Source: Paracoccus sigandri
Lineage (GTDB): Bacteria > Pseudomonadota > Alphaproteobacteria > Rhodobacterales > Rhodobacteraceae
Direction of reading: 5' to 3'
Assembly: GCF_003709565.1 (NCBI RefSeq)
Contig: NZ_QNRC01000010.1
Location: forward strand, 1-64,000
DNA: 64,000 bases
Within the stretch, counting starts at the first letter, position 1. Every line of letters begins with the position of its first letter. The notes below the pieces were generated by a model, which worked only from the letters and a program-made list of their open reading frames with translations, was not told where the DNA came from and searched no databases. The position numbers and the translations under genes are program-made. Of this stretch, positions 19,219-26,295 are shown piece by piece.

Positions 19219-19809
19219 TCAGACCCGCGCCAGCACGTGATGCGGGACCGCGCGGGGAAAGCGCGGCCGAAGCGCGGGTTGCGGAAGGATGCGCGCCGCC
19301 AGCCGGTCGCGGATGATCTTGCCCCCCGGCCAGGGGCCGAAGCCCGCCGCGACGTTCACATGGCCGGCATAGCCCAGATCCAGCAGTTCCGCGTCCCAGC
19401 TTGCGGCCAGCTGCGCGGCCTGCCCGAAACTCATCCAGGGGTCGTCATGGCTGGCGACGACGACGGCGGGGATGTCGAAACGCTGCTGCGGAATGGGCTG
19501 GAAGCGCGTCAGCCGATCCGAATTGGCGGGATCGGCAGGGGCGACCAGCATCGCCGCGCTGATCCGCAGGCCCGGCCAGCGCGCCAGCATCCGCGCGATC
19601 AGGATCGCCCCCAGCGAATGGCCGACCAGGATGCTGTCCGGATGGCGCAGGATCATCCCGGCCAGCGTCGCCTCCCACAATTCGGGCGTCGGGCGGTGCG
19701 GGTCGGCGAATTCGACCATCACGGCATCCGGATCGGTTCGGGCCCACCAATGCTGCCAATGGGGCGCGGGCGAGCCGTCAAGGCCGGGCACGATCAATGT
19801 CGTCGTCAT
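19219..19809 (-). CDS. RBBP9/YdeN-family alpha/beta hydrolase
   Basis: The 196-residue protein is a short serine hydrolase of the RBBP9/YdeN type. It has the nucleophile motif GHSLGA (Ser65), an acidic residue in SHDDPWMS and a histidine in GYAGHVNVAAGFGPWPGG, which is characteristic of this family. The start is MTTTLIVPGLDG with GAGGAAG upstream. Substrates of bacterial members are unknown. A 19-bp operator of the sulfur regulon lies 29 bp before the start codon, so it may act on a thioester, ester or amide made during organosulfur breakdown; that role is inferred only from regulation. Confidence 0.82.
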   Translation of the reverse strand: MTTTLIVPGLDGSPAPHWQHWWARTDPDAVMVEFADPHRPTPELWEATLAGMILRHPDSILVGHSLGAILIARMLARWPGLRISAAMLVAPADPANSDRLTRFQPIPQQRFDIPAVVVASHDDPWMSFGQAAQLAASWDAELLDLGYAGHVNVAAGFGPWPGGKIIRDRLAARILPQPALRPRFPRAVPHHVLARV

Positions 19810-19838
19810 GGCGGTCTTCCTCTTCCGTTGCGATTTAA

Positions 19839-19857
19839 GACTACCAAACAGGTCGTG
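19839..19857. promoter_or_regulatory. 19-bp operator, site 1 of 8 (hydrolase gene / Rrf2 gene)
   Basis: The plus strand reads GACTAC-N7-GTCGTG, that is CACGAC-N7-GTAGTC towards the hydrolase gene. It lies 29 bp from that start codon and in the 300-bp gap shared with the divergent Rrf2-type regulator, so it could also serve autoregulation. The 12-mer TTGGAACAACAA lies just upstream on the minus strand and recurs at site 5 (40177-40195). The rest of the gap (19858-20109) shows no gene. Confidence 0.65.
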
Positions 19858-20109
19858 TATTGTTGTTCCAATCTTGCCGCCCCGGATGGAAAGTTCCTCT
19901 CTGGCGGCGGGGTCCGGCGCGGGAAACCGGGGCCGGGACGGGCCGCAACCGCAATGGTCAAGGCCCGATTCCCTGACCTGCAGGGACCGCAGTTCGGGCC
20001 GGAGCAGGGAAATTTCTTCCCCGATGCCGGGCATTTATGGAAGATTATGCCCGCGCTTCGATGCCGCTGGATGATTGCCTCGGATCATCGCGCCATCTAG
20101 GCTGGAAGG

Positions 20110-20562
20110 ATGATTACCCAGAAAGCGAAATACGCTCTCAAGGCGCTGATGGTGCTGGGCGACGAGGCCGAGCGCGCAGTCCCCGAGCCGCTGACCATCG
20201 AGACCATCGCGCGGCGGTCCGGCACGCCGAAACGCTTCCTGGAACAGATTCTGCTGGAGATCCGCAATGCGGGGATCGTCGGCTCGATCCGCGGGCGGGG
20301 CGGCGGCTATCTGCTGATCCGGCCCCCGGCGCTGGTCTCGATCCCGGAACTGCTGCGCCTGCTGGACGGGCCGATCGCGCCCCTGCCCTGCCTGTCGCGC
20401 AGCGCCTATCAACGCTGCGAGGACTGCACCGACGAGGCCAGCTGCCGCATCCGCCGCATGTTCGCCGAGATCTTCTGGTCCTACCTGATCATCATCGAAT
20501 CGCTGACGCTGGCCGACATCCTCAGCTCGGGCCAACTGCCGGCAGAGCTTGCCAGCATCTAG
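20110..20562 (+). CDS. Rrf2-family transcriptional regulator, candidate master regulator of the sulfur genes
   Basis: The 150-residue protein starts with the Rrf2 winged-helix motif (KAKYALKALMVLG, then IARRSGTPKRFLEQILLEIRNAG and RGRGGGYLL). Four cysteines follow in the pattern C94-X8-C103-X2-C106-X5-C112, in the region where IscR, NsrR and RsrR bind iron-sulfur clusters. Others of the family (CymR) instead partner with cysteine synthase. It is the only Rrf2 protein in the window and lies among eight copies of one operator whose 7-bp centre is usual for this family. I infer that it senses sulfur or cysteine status. Genes on both sides belong to organosulfur metabolism. Confidence 0.88.
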   Translation: MITQKAKYALKALMVLGDEAERAVPEPLTIETIARRSGTPKRFLEQILLEIRNAGIVGSIRGRGGGYLLIRPPALVSIPELLRLLDGPIAPLPCLSRSAYQRCEDCTDEASCRIRRMFAEIFWSYLIIIESLTLADILSSGQLPAELASI

Positions 20563-20638
20563 ATCTCCGGGACAGGCGCGGCAGAGAAGGTTTCTGTCGT
20601 CCGGCCGGAAAATTCAGTCGGAATTCTCCTTTGCAAAA

Positions 20639-20657
20639 TACGACCGGAACTGTCGTA
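20639..20657. promoter_or_regulatory. 19-bp operator, site 2 of 8 (best copy)
   Basis: TACGAC-N7-GTCGTA is a perfect inverted repeat with 6-bp arms. TTGCAA eleven bases earlier and CGTAAT after a 17-base spacer give a plausible promoter in which the operator covers the spacer and -10 box, the arrangement expected for repression. The start codon of the 81-residue protein is 45 bp downstream. Confidence 0.7.
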
Positions 20658-20702
20658 ATTAACCTGTCGCGGCATGTTTGCCGTCGCAAGGGAGACCGCA
20701 GC

Positions 20703-20948
20703 ATGATCGGATTTCACCACCTCGAGCCGGCATGGGATAACCTTCAGGACGGAACGGAAGCCGAAACGGGCGGCTATTGGGCCGTCCAGCTGATCGACCG
20801 GCGCACCGGCCAGGTGCATCGGCGCAACGGCTCGCCGGTCGCCATCGTCAGTGCCGAACCGCAGCGGGCGGCGGCCGAATTGCTGAAGGGCCGGGATCCG
20901 GCGCTGTGGCAGGCCCGTATCGACCCCCTGCCCGGCAGCTGGTCCTGA
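20703..20948 (+). CDS. Small protein of unknown function (81 aa)
   Basis: The 81-residue protein is soluble, acidic to neutral and rich in Trp. It starts MIGFHHLEPAWDNLQ and contains YWAVQLIDRRTGQVHRRNG and ends with PLPGSWS. I recognise no family. A good AGGGAGACCGC site precedes the ATG. It is the first gene after the best copy of the 19-bp operator and is followed closely by a second unknown gene, so both are probably part of the sulfur response. Confidence 0.7.
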   Translation: MIGFHHLEPAWDNLQDGTEAETGGYWAVQLIDRRTGQVHRRNGSPVAIVSAEPQRAAAELLKGRDPALWQARIDPLPGSWS

Positions 20949-20964
20949 CCCGCCGGAGGCCAGC

Positions 20965-21363
20965 TTGCCCGGCGCCGAACATGGCCGTGACAGGTCCCGC
21001 AGCCTTGCGGCGCGGCTGGACGGCGCGCTGTTCCGCCTGACGACGCGCCGCATGGGTCCGCGCCAGCTGAGGGCGCTGGAACTGCAACCGCTGGCGGACA
21101 GGGTCCGGGCGCAAGGCTGGCAGATCCGCAGCGCCGGTCCCCGCTGGTTCACCGTCTGGAGCGGCGATGCCGCGCGCCTGGCGCAGGAATCCACGCTTCT
21201 GCTTCCCGCCCCCTGGATCGGCCTGACCGAGCCCGAGATGCTGGCGATCCTGACCCTTCAGGCGCAACGGCAGGGGCTGCTGCCCGCCGATTCGGGCTGG
21301 TTGGGGCCACTGATTCAGTCTGGAAGATCAAAGCTCTGGCTGGCGCAGCGCAGCGGCGCCTGA
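20965..21363 (+). CDS. Unknown protein (132 aa), TTG start
   Basis: The protein begins at TTG, preceded at good distance by GGAGG, and starts only 16 bp after the previous stop. It is basic at the N-terminus (RDRSRSLAARLDGALFRLTTRRMGPRQLRALE) and continues with a mixed alpha/beta segment containing VRAQGWQIRSAGPRWFTVW. No membrane segment or catalytic motif is apparent. I know no family. It shares the message of the 81-residue protein under site 2 and lies upstream of the second FMN reductase, which has its own site. Confidence 0.65.
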   Translation: MPGAEHGRDRSRSLAARLDGALFRLTTRRMGPRQLRALELQPLADRVRAQGWQIRSAGPRWFTVWSGDAARLAQESTLLLPAPWIGLTEPEMLAILTLQAQRQGLLPADSGWLGPLIQSGRSKLWLAQRSGA

Positions 21364-21495
21364 CGATTCGACCTGCCGCACCCCGCCCCATGCCGGGAAG
21401 AAGAATTCTCTTTCCGCGCCGGCCCCGGCAACAACGGCTTCCCAAACCGCCACCGTTCTTTGGAATCGCCAGCAGGGGCTCGGGCGGCTAAAAAA

Positions 21496-21514
21496 CACGA
21501 CATGATAACTCGTG
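21496..21514. promoter_or_regulatory. 19-bp operator, site 3 of 8 (FMN reductase-monooxygenase-Ssu operon)
   Basis: CACGAC-N7-CTCGTG lies only 14 bp before the start codon of the FMN reductase, so a bound regulator would block transcription start or early elongation. The flanks are AT-rich (CTAAAAAA before it), unlike the coding DNA around. Confidence 0.65.
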
Positions 21515-21528
21515 ATAAAGGACATCTC

Positions 21529-22086
21529 ATGACCTATCGCATCGCAGGATTGACGGGCAGCCAGGGCGCGACCTCGACATGCCGGACGCTGGTCGAGATG
21601 GCCATGACCCGGATCACCCGCAGCCATGACGCGATCGGCGCGATCTATGACCTTGCCGACCTGCAGCCCTCGCTGGGGCAGGCGGACAGCATCGGCGCGC
21701 TGGCGCCGCTGTCGCGGGCCATCCTGGAAACGGCGCTGAGCGCGGATCTGCTGATCGTCGGCGTGCCGGCGCGCAGGGGCAGCTATCCCGGCCTGTTCAA
21801 GCATGTCTTCGACCTGACCCGGCACCAGCCCCTGGCGGGCAAGCCGGTCCTGCTGACGGCCAGCGTGGACGAAGACGCCGAGGCGCTGATGGTCGAGCAC
21901 CAGCTGCGGCTGCTGTTCGCCGCGCTTGGCGCGGATCCCCTGCCCGCCGCCATCATCGCCGGCCCCCGCGACATCCCGCAGGACGGCGCCATCTCGCACC
22001 GGCTGCGCGCCCGGATGAACCACGCGCTGGACCAGCTGGACCCCCGCCTGGCGCTTCATCGCGGCCCCATCGCCCACGCCGCCTGA
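21529..22086 (+). CDS. NAD(P)H-dependent FMN reductase, paralog of the gene at 18440
   Basis: The 185-residue protein aligns along its full length with the reductase at 18440: GSYPGLFKHVFDL replaces GSYTGLFKHFIDL, and GKPVLLTAS and MVEHQLRLLF are shared. The FMN phosphate loop is less canonical (TGSQGATSTCRTL). It should deliver FMNH2 to the monooxygenase encoded 69 bp downstream. The start at MTYRIAG has AAAGGA upstream. It heads a probable operon with the monooxygenase and the SsuABC-like importer, although a hairpin lies in between. Confidence 0.85.
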   Translation: MTYRIAGLTGSQGATSTCRTLVEMAMTRITRSHDAIGAIYDLADLQPSLGQADSIGALAPLSRAILETALSADLLIVGVPARRGSYPGLFKHVFDLTRHQPLAGKPVLLTASVDEDAEALMVEHQLRLLFAALGADPLPAAIIAGPRDIPQDGAISHRLRARMNHALDQLDPRLALHRGPIAHAA

Positions 22087-22101
22087 GCCTATCAAACCGG
22101 C

Positions 22102-22129
22102 CCGGCCCCGATTCCGCTGGCGGGGCCGG
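22102..22129. terminator. Hairpin between FMN reductase and monooxygenase genes
   Basis: CCGGCCCCG and CGGGGCCGG form a perfect 9-bp stem with a 10-base loop. It may partly terminate or stabilise the upstream message, giving more reductase than monooxygenase. Confidence 0.5.
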
Positions 22130-22155
22130 CCCCTCATATCCCCCAGGAGAAGACC

Positions 22156-23508
22156 ATGACCCGCAAGATCAGACTCGGCGCCTTCCTGCCCGGCGGCGGA
22201 CAGCATATCGCCTCGTGGCGCCATCCCGACCAGCCGGCCGACGGCGCCGTGAATTTCGACTTCCACAGGCAGCTGGCGCAGACCGCCGAGCGCGGCTTGT
22301 TCGACGCCTATTTCCTGGCCGACGGGCTGGCGGCCTCGGTCGGCGGCACCTCGGAAGGCGGCCCGGCCCGCGTCGCGGGTTTCGAGCCGGTGACGCTGTT
22401 TGCCGCGCTGGCGCCGCTGACCACCCATCTGGGCTTCATCGCCACCGCCTCGACCACCTATGAGGAGCCCTACAACACCGCCCGCAAATTCGCCTCGCTG
22501 GACCTGATCTCGCAGGGGCGTGCGGGCTGGAACGTGGTGACGACCGCGACCGAGGCGGCGGCGCGCAACTTCAACCTGGACCGGCAGTTCCCCCATGCCT
22601 ACCGCTACAAGCGCGCGGCCGAACATGTCGAGGTGGTCAGGAAGCTGTGGGACAGTTTCGAGGACGACATCTTCATCCGCGACAAGGCCAGCGGCGATTT
22701 CTACGACCGCGACAAGCTGCATCCGGCGGATCACAAGGGCGAGCATTTCAAGGTGCAGGGCCCGCTGAACGTGCCGCGTTCGCCGCAGGGCCATCCGGTG
22801 ATCGTGCAGGCCGGCCAGTCCGAGGACGGCCGCGCCCTGGCCGCCGCGACGGCCGAGGTGATCTTCACCGCGCATCAGCACCTGTCCACGGCGCAGGAAT
22901 TCTATCGCGACATCAAGAGCCGCGCCCGCGAACTGGGCCGCAACCCGGACCATATCCTGATCATGCCCGGCGTCGCGCCCTTCGTCGGCCGCACGGACGA
23001 GGAGGCGCGCGAGAAATACGACGCGCTGACCTCGCTGATCCGGGACGAGGACGGCGTCTCGCTGCTGAACGGGCTGACGGGCGGCACGCTGGACCTGACC
23101 GGCTATGACCTGGACGCGCCGCTGCCGCCGGCACCGCCGACCGAGGGGATGAAGTCGCGCCAGGCGCTGATCCGCCAGATCGCGGACGAGAACGACTTCA
23201 CCATCCGCCAGCTGTTCCAGTGGGTCGCCACGGCACGCGGGCACTACACCATCGTCGGATCGGTCAGCCGCATCGCCGACGTGCTGCAGGAATGGTTCGA
23301 GAACGAGGGCGCGGACGGCTTCAACATCCTGCCGCCCTGGCTGCCGACGGGTCTCAACGATTTCGTCGATCTGGTGATCCCCGAGCTGCAGCGCCGCGGG
23401 CTGTTCCGCACCGAATACGAAGGCCGGACGCTGCGCGAGAACCTGGGCCTGCCCTTCCCCGTCAACCGCCATGCGGCCGCCCGCGCCGCCGCCCAGGCCG
23501 CGGAGTAA
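22156..23508 (+). CDS. NtaA/SnaA/DszA-type FMNH2-dependent monooxygenase
   Basis: The 450-residue protein belongs to the luciferase-like monooxygenases of the nitrilotriacetate/dibenzothiophene-sulfone group. Signatures are GAFLPGGGQHIASWRHP, GLFDAYFLADG, ARKFASLDLISQGRAGWNVVT and GPLNVPRSPQGHPVIVQAG. These enzymes use FMNH2 and O2 to cleave C-S or C-N bonds. It is placed between an FMN reductase and an aliphatic-sulfonate-type importer, so a C-S bond of an imported organosulfur compound is the likely target. The second copy of this family in the window starts at 45052. Confidence 0.88.
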   Translation: MTRKIRLGAFLPGGGQHIASWRHPDQPADGAVNFDFHRQLAQTAERGLFDAYFLADGLAASVGGTSEGGPARVAGFEPVTLFAALAPLTTHLGFIATASTTYEEPYNTARKFASLDLISQGRAGWNVVTTATEAAARNFNLDRQFPHAYRYKRAAEHVEVVRKLWDSFEDDIFIRDKASGDFYDRDKLHPADHKGEHFKVQGPLNVPRSPQGHPVIVQAGQSEDGRALAAATAEVIFTAHQHLSTAQEFYRDIKSRARELGRNPDHILIMPGVAPFVGRTDEEAREKYDALTSLIRDEDGVSLLNGLTGGTLDLTGYDLDAPLPPAPPTEGMKSRQALIRQIADENDFTIRQLFQWVATARGHYTIVGSVSRIADVLQEWFENEGADGFNILPPWLPTGLNDFVDLVIPELQRRGLFRTEYEGRTLRENLGLPFPVNRHAAARAAAQAAE

Positions 23509-23512
23509 GGCG

Positions 23513-24349
23513 ATGAGCATCGAGACGCTGGACACGCCCCGCCCGCGCAAGGGCACCGCCTCCCGACCTTCCGTCCTGCCGCTGCTGCGCAGCCGCCTTG
23601 GCTGGCTGGCCTCCCGCTATGGGCTGGTCGCGGGTTTCCTGATCCTGTGGCAGCTGTCGGGTCCCCTGGGCTGGGTCAGCCCGGCGGTCTTTCCGCCGCT
23701 GGACAAGATCTTCGCCGCGCTGTGGCAGGGCCTGTCCAGCGGGGCGCTTGTGGACGATATCGGCATCAGCCTGCAGCGCGCCGGCATCGCCTTCGCGGCG
23801 GCGGTCGGCCTTGGCATTCCGCTGGGGCTGCTGATGGGCCAGCTGCCGCCGGTCGAGCGCGCGCTGGACCCGATCCTGCAGCTGTTCCGGCAGACCTCGG
23901 CGCTGGCGCTGTATCCGGTCTTCATCCTGCTGCTGGGACTGGGCGAGGCCTCGAAGGTCTTCGTGATCTTCTGGGCGACGCTGTTTCCGATCCTGCTGGC
24001 CACCATCGGCGGCGTGCAGGAGGTCGACCGCAAGCTGATCGAGATGGCCCGCAGCTATGGCGCCGGGCACCTGGCGATCTTCCGCCGCGTGGTGCTGCCC
24101 GCCTCGGTCCCGGCGATCTTCGTGGGCCTTCGCCTGTCGGCCACGACCGCGCTGCTGCTGCTGATCGCGGCCGAGATGATCGGCGCGAACAAGGGGCTGG
24201 GCTTCCAGGTGATGAACGCCCAGTACAATTTCCAGATCCCGCTGATGTTCGCCGCGATCTTCCTGCTGGCCTTCCTGGGCCTGGCCGCCAACGCGCTGCT
24301 GGTCGCGCTGCAGCGCCGCCTGTGCCGCTGGTCGGTGGCGGACCGCTGA
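23513..24349 (+). CDS. ABC transporter permease, SsuC/TauC type
   Basis: The 278-residue membrane protein has about six segments and the EAA loop typical of BPD-type permeases (LIEMARSYGAGHLAIFRRVVLPASVP). It belongs to the nitrate/sulfonate/taurine group. It starts 4 bp after the monooxygenase stop, hence the same message. It should form a homodimer channel for an organosulfur anion such as a sulfonate or sulfate ester. Confidence 0.87.
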   Translation: MSIETLDTPRPRKGTASRPSVLPLLRSRLGWLASRYGLVAGFLILWQLSGPLGWVSPAVFPPLDKIFAALWQGLSSGALVDDIGISLQRAGIAFAAAVGLGIPLGLLMGQLPPVERALDPILQLFRQTSALALYPVFILLLGLGEASKVFVIFWATLFPILLATIGGVQEVDRKLIEMARSYGAGHLAIFRRVVLPASVPAIFVGLRLSATTALLLLIAAEMIGANKGLGFQVMNAQYNFQIPLMFAAIFLLAFLGLAANALLVALQRRLCRWSVADR

Positions 24350-24387
24350 ACCCGATCCCGACATTCCATCAAAGGACACCCCTTCCC

Positions 24388-25362
24388 ATGAAATACTTCC
24401 TGTCTTCGCTGGCGCTCGGCACCGCCGTAACGCTGTCGGCCGCCGCCCATGCCGAGGATGTCACGCTGCGCTATCTGGCCAGCCATGGCGGCATCGCGGC
24501 CCATGAGCTGGCCAAGGAACTTGGCTGGTTCGAGGGCACCGGCGTCGATGTCGAAACCGTCGGCTATGCCTCGGGCGGGCCGGAATCGCTGATGGCGCTG
24601 GCCGGCGGCTCGGTCGAGATCGGCAGCGCGGCGACCTCGGCCGTGCTGAACTCGATCGTCGGCGGCAATGATTTCGTCGCCGCCTATCCCACGCAGGGCA
24701 TCAACGACGAGGTGCAGTCGATCTTCTACGTGCTGGAGGACAGCCCGATCCAGACCATCGAGGACATCGCCGGCAAGACCATCGCGGTGAACACGCTTGG
24801 CGCGCATCTGGACTATACCGTGCGCGAGGCGCTGCACCAGAAGGGCCTGCCGCAGAATGCCGCCAACCTGGTGACGGTGCCGGGGCCGCAGCTGGAACAG
24901 GTCCTGCGCTCGGGCCAGGTCGACGTCGCGGCCTTCGGCTATTGGCAGACCACCTTCGAGGGCGCCGCGCGGCAGAACGGCGGGTTGCGCGCGGTCTTCG
25001 GCGATACCGACGTGCTGGGCGACATCGCCGGCGGCTTCACCGTGCTGCGCCGCGACTGGGTCGAGCAGCATCCCGACGCCGCCCGCATCTTCGTTACGAC
25101 CTCGGCGCGGGCGCTGGACTATGCCCGCGAAAACCCCGAGAAGACGCGCGAGATCACCGCGAAGGTCCTGAAGGAACGCGGCGAGAACCCCGAGGTCGCC
25201 GCCTTCTTCGCCGGATATGGCGTGCGCGAGGGCGGGCTGGCCACCGAACGCGACGTGCAGTTCTGGATCGACGTCCTGGTGCGCGAGGGCAAGCTGTCCG
25301 AGGGCCAGCTGAAGGCGCGCGACGTGCTGCTGGTCACGCAGGAAGAGGTCGCCGCGAAATGA
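24388..25362 (+). CDS. ABC transporter substrate-binding protein, SsuA/TauA type
   Basis: The 324-residue protein has a Sec signal peptide ending near AAAHA (residue 22) and the NrtA/SsuA periplasmic-binding fold (LRYLASHGGIAAHELAKELGWFEGTGVDVE, split here by family-typical positions). KGLPQNAANL and PGPQLEQVLRSGQVDVAAF are landmarks. It probably binds a sulfonate-like compound. AAAGGA precedes the ATG. The next gene overlaps its end by four bases. Confidence 0.85.
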   Translation: MKYFLSSLALGTAVTLSAAAHAEDVTLRYLASHGGIAAHELAKELGWFEGTGVDVETVGYASGGPESLMALAGGSVEIGSAATSAVLNSIVGGNDFVAAYPTQGINDEVQSIFYVLEDSPIQTIEDIAGKTIAVNTLGAHLDYTVREALHQKGLPQNAANLVTVPGPQLEQVLRSGQVDVAAFGYWQTTFEGAARQNGGLRAVFGDTDVLGDIAGGFTVLRRDWVEQHPDAARIFVTTSARALDYARENPEKTREITAKVLKERGENPEVAAFFAGYGVREGGLATERDVQFWIDVLVREGKLSEGQLKARDVLLVTQEEVAAK

Positions 25363-26126
25363 CCGTGACCGACACCCTGCGCGGAGAGGTTGCCCTGCGC
25401 AACCTCTCGAAGTCCTACAGCCTCAACGGCCAGGTGCTGCAGGTGCTTCGGCATCTGGACCTGGACATCCGCGGCGGCGAATCGCTGGCCATCGTCGGCC
25501 CCTCGGGCTGCGGCAAGACCACGCTTCTGCGGCTGCTGGCGGGGCTGGAGGCGCCGGATGGCGGGCAGGTGCTGATCGACGGGCAGGCGGTGACGGGCGT
25601 CGGCACCGAACGCGCCGTGATCTTCCAGGAGCCGCGCCTGCTGCCCTGGCTGACGGTGCTGGACAACGTCTCCTTCGGGCTGGACCTGCGCGGCCTGTCG
25701 CGCGACGAGGCCCGCGGCCGGGCGATGCGCTATATCCGGCTGGTGGGCCTGGGCGGCTTCGAGACCGCCTTTCCGCGCCAGCTGTCCGGCGGCATGGCGC
25801 AGCGCGTCGGTATCGCCCGCGCCCTGGCGATCCAGCCCGAGATCCTGCTGCTGGACGAGCCCTTCGGCGCGCTGGACGCGATGACCAAGCTGACCATGCA
25901 GGAGGAACTGACCCGCATCTGGCAGGAAGAGGGCGTGACGATGGTGCTGGTCACCCACGACCTGGAGGAGGCGATCTTCCTGGCCGACCGGGTGCTGGTC
26001 ATGTCGCGCGACCGCGCCGAGCCGCCGCGCCTGATCAGCAACGACCTGCCCCGCCCCCGCGACCGCAGCCATCGCGACTTCGTCGACATGCGCCGCCAGC
26101 TGATGGCGCAGTTCGGCCTGCATTGA
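25359..26126 (+). CDS. ABC transporter ATP-binding protein, SsuB/TauB type
   Basis: The 255-residue ATPase has Walker A GPSGCGKTTLL, Q-loop FQEPRLLPWLTV, signature LSGGMAQRVGIARAL and Walker B ILLLDEPFGALDA, which are standard for nitrate/sulfonate/taurine importers. It completes an importer in the order permease, binding protein, ATPase, translationally coupled to the binding protein. It is the last gene of the left sulfur block. Confidence 0.9.
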   Translation: MTVTDTLRGEVALRNLSKSYSLNGQVLQVLRHLDLDIRGGESLAIVGPSGCGKTTLLRLLAGLEAPDGGQVLIDGQAVTGVGTERAVIFQEPRLLPWLTVLDNVSFGLDLRGLSRDEARGRAMRYIRLVGLGGFETAFPRQLSGGMAQRVGIARALAIQPEILLLDEPFGALDAMTKLTMQEELTRIWQEEGVTMVLVTHDLEEAIFLADRVLVMSRDRAEPPRLISNDLPRPRDRSHRDFVDMRRQLMAQFGLH

Positions 26127-26295
26127 GGTCGCGTAGAAGCATGGCCTCCGGGGCGGGCCCGCGATGAAAGTTCATGCTCCTTTCGCGGCCCAGTTTGGAA
26201 TGGCCAGCTTCCGGGGATGTGCCGATATTGGGCCTGTCCGCCCGCTTGCGGGGATTGCGGACACTGAAACGGAACGGAGTCACGGCAACTTGCTG

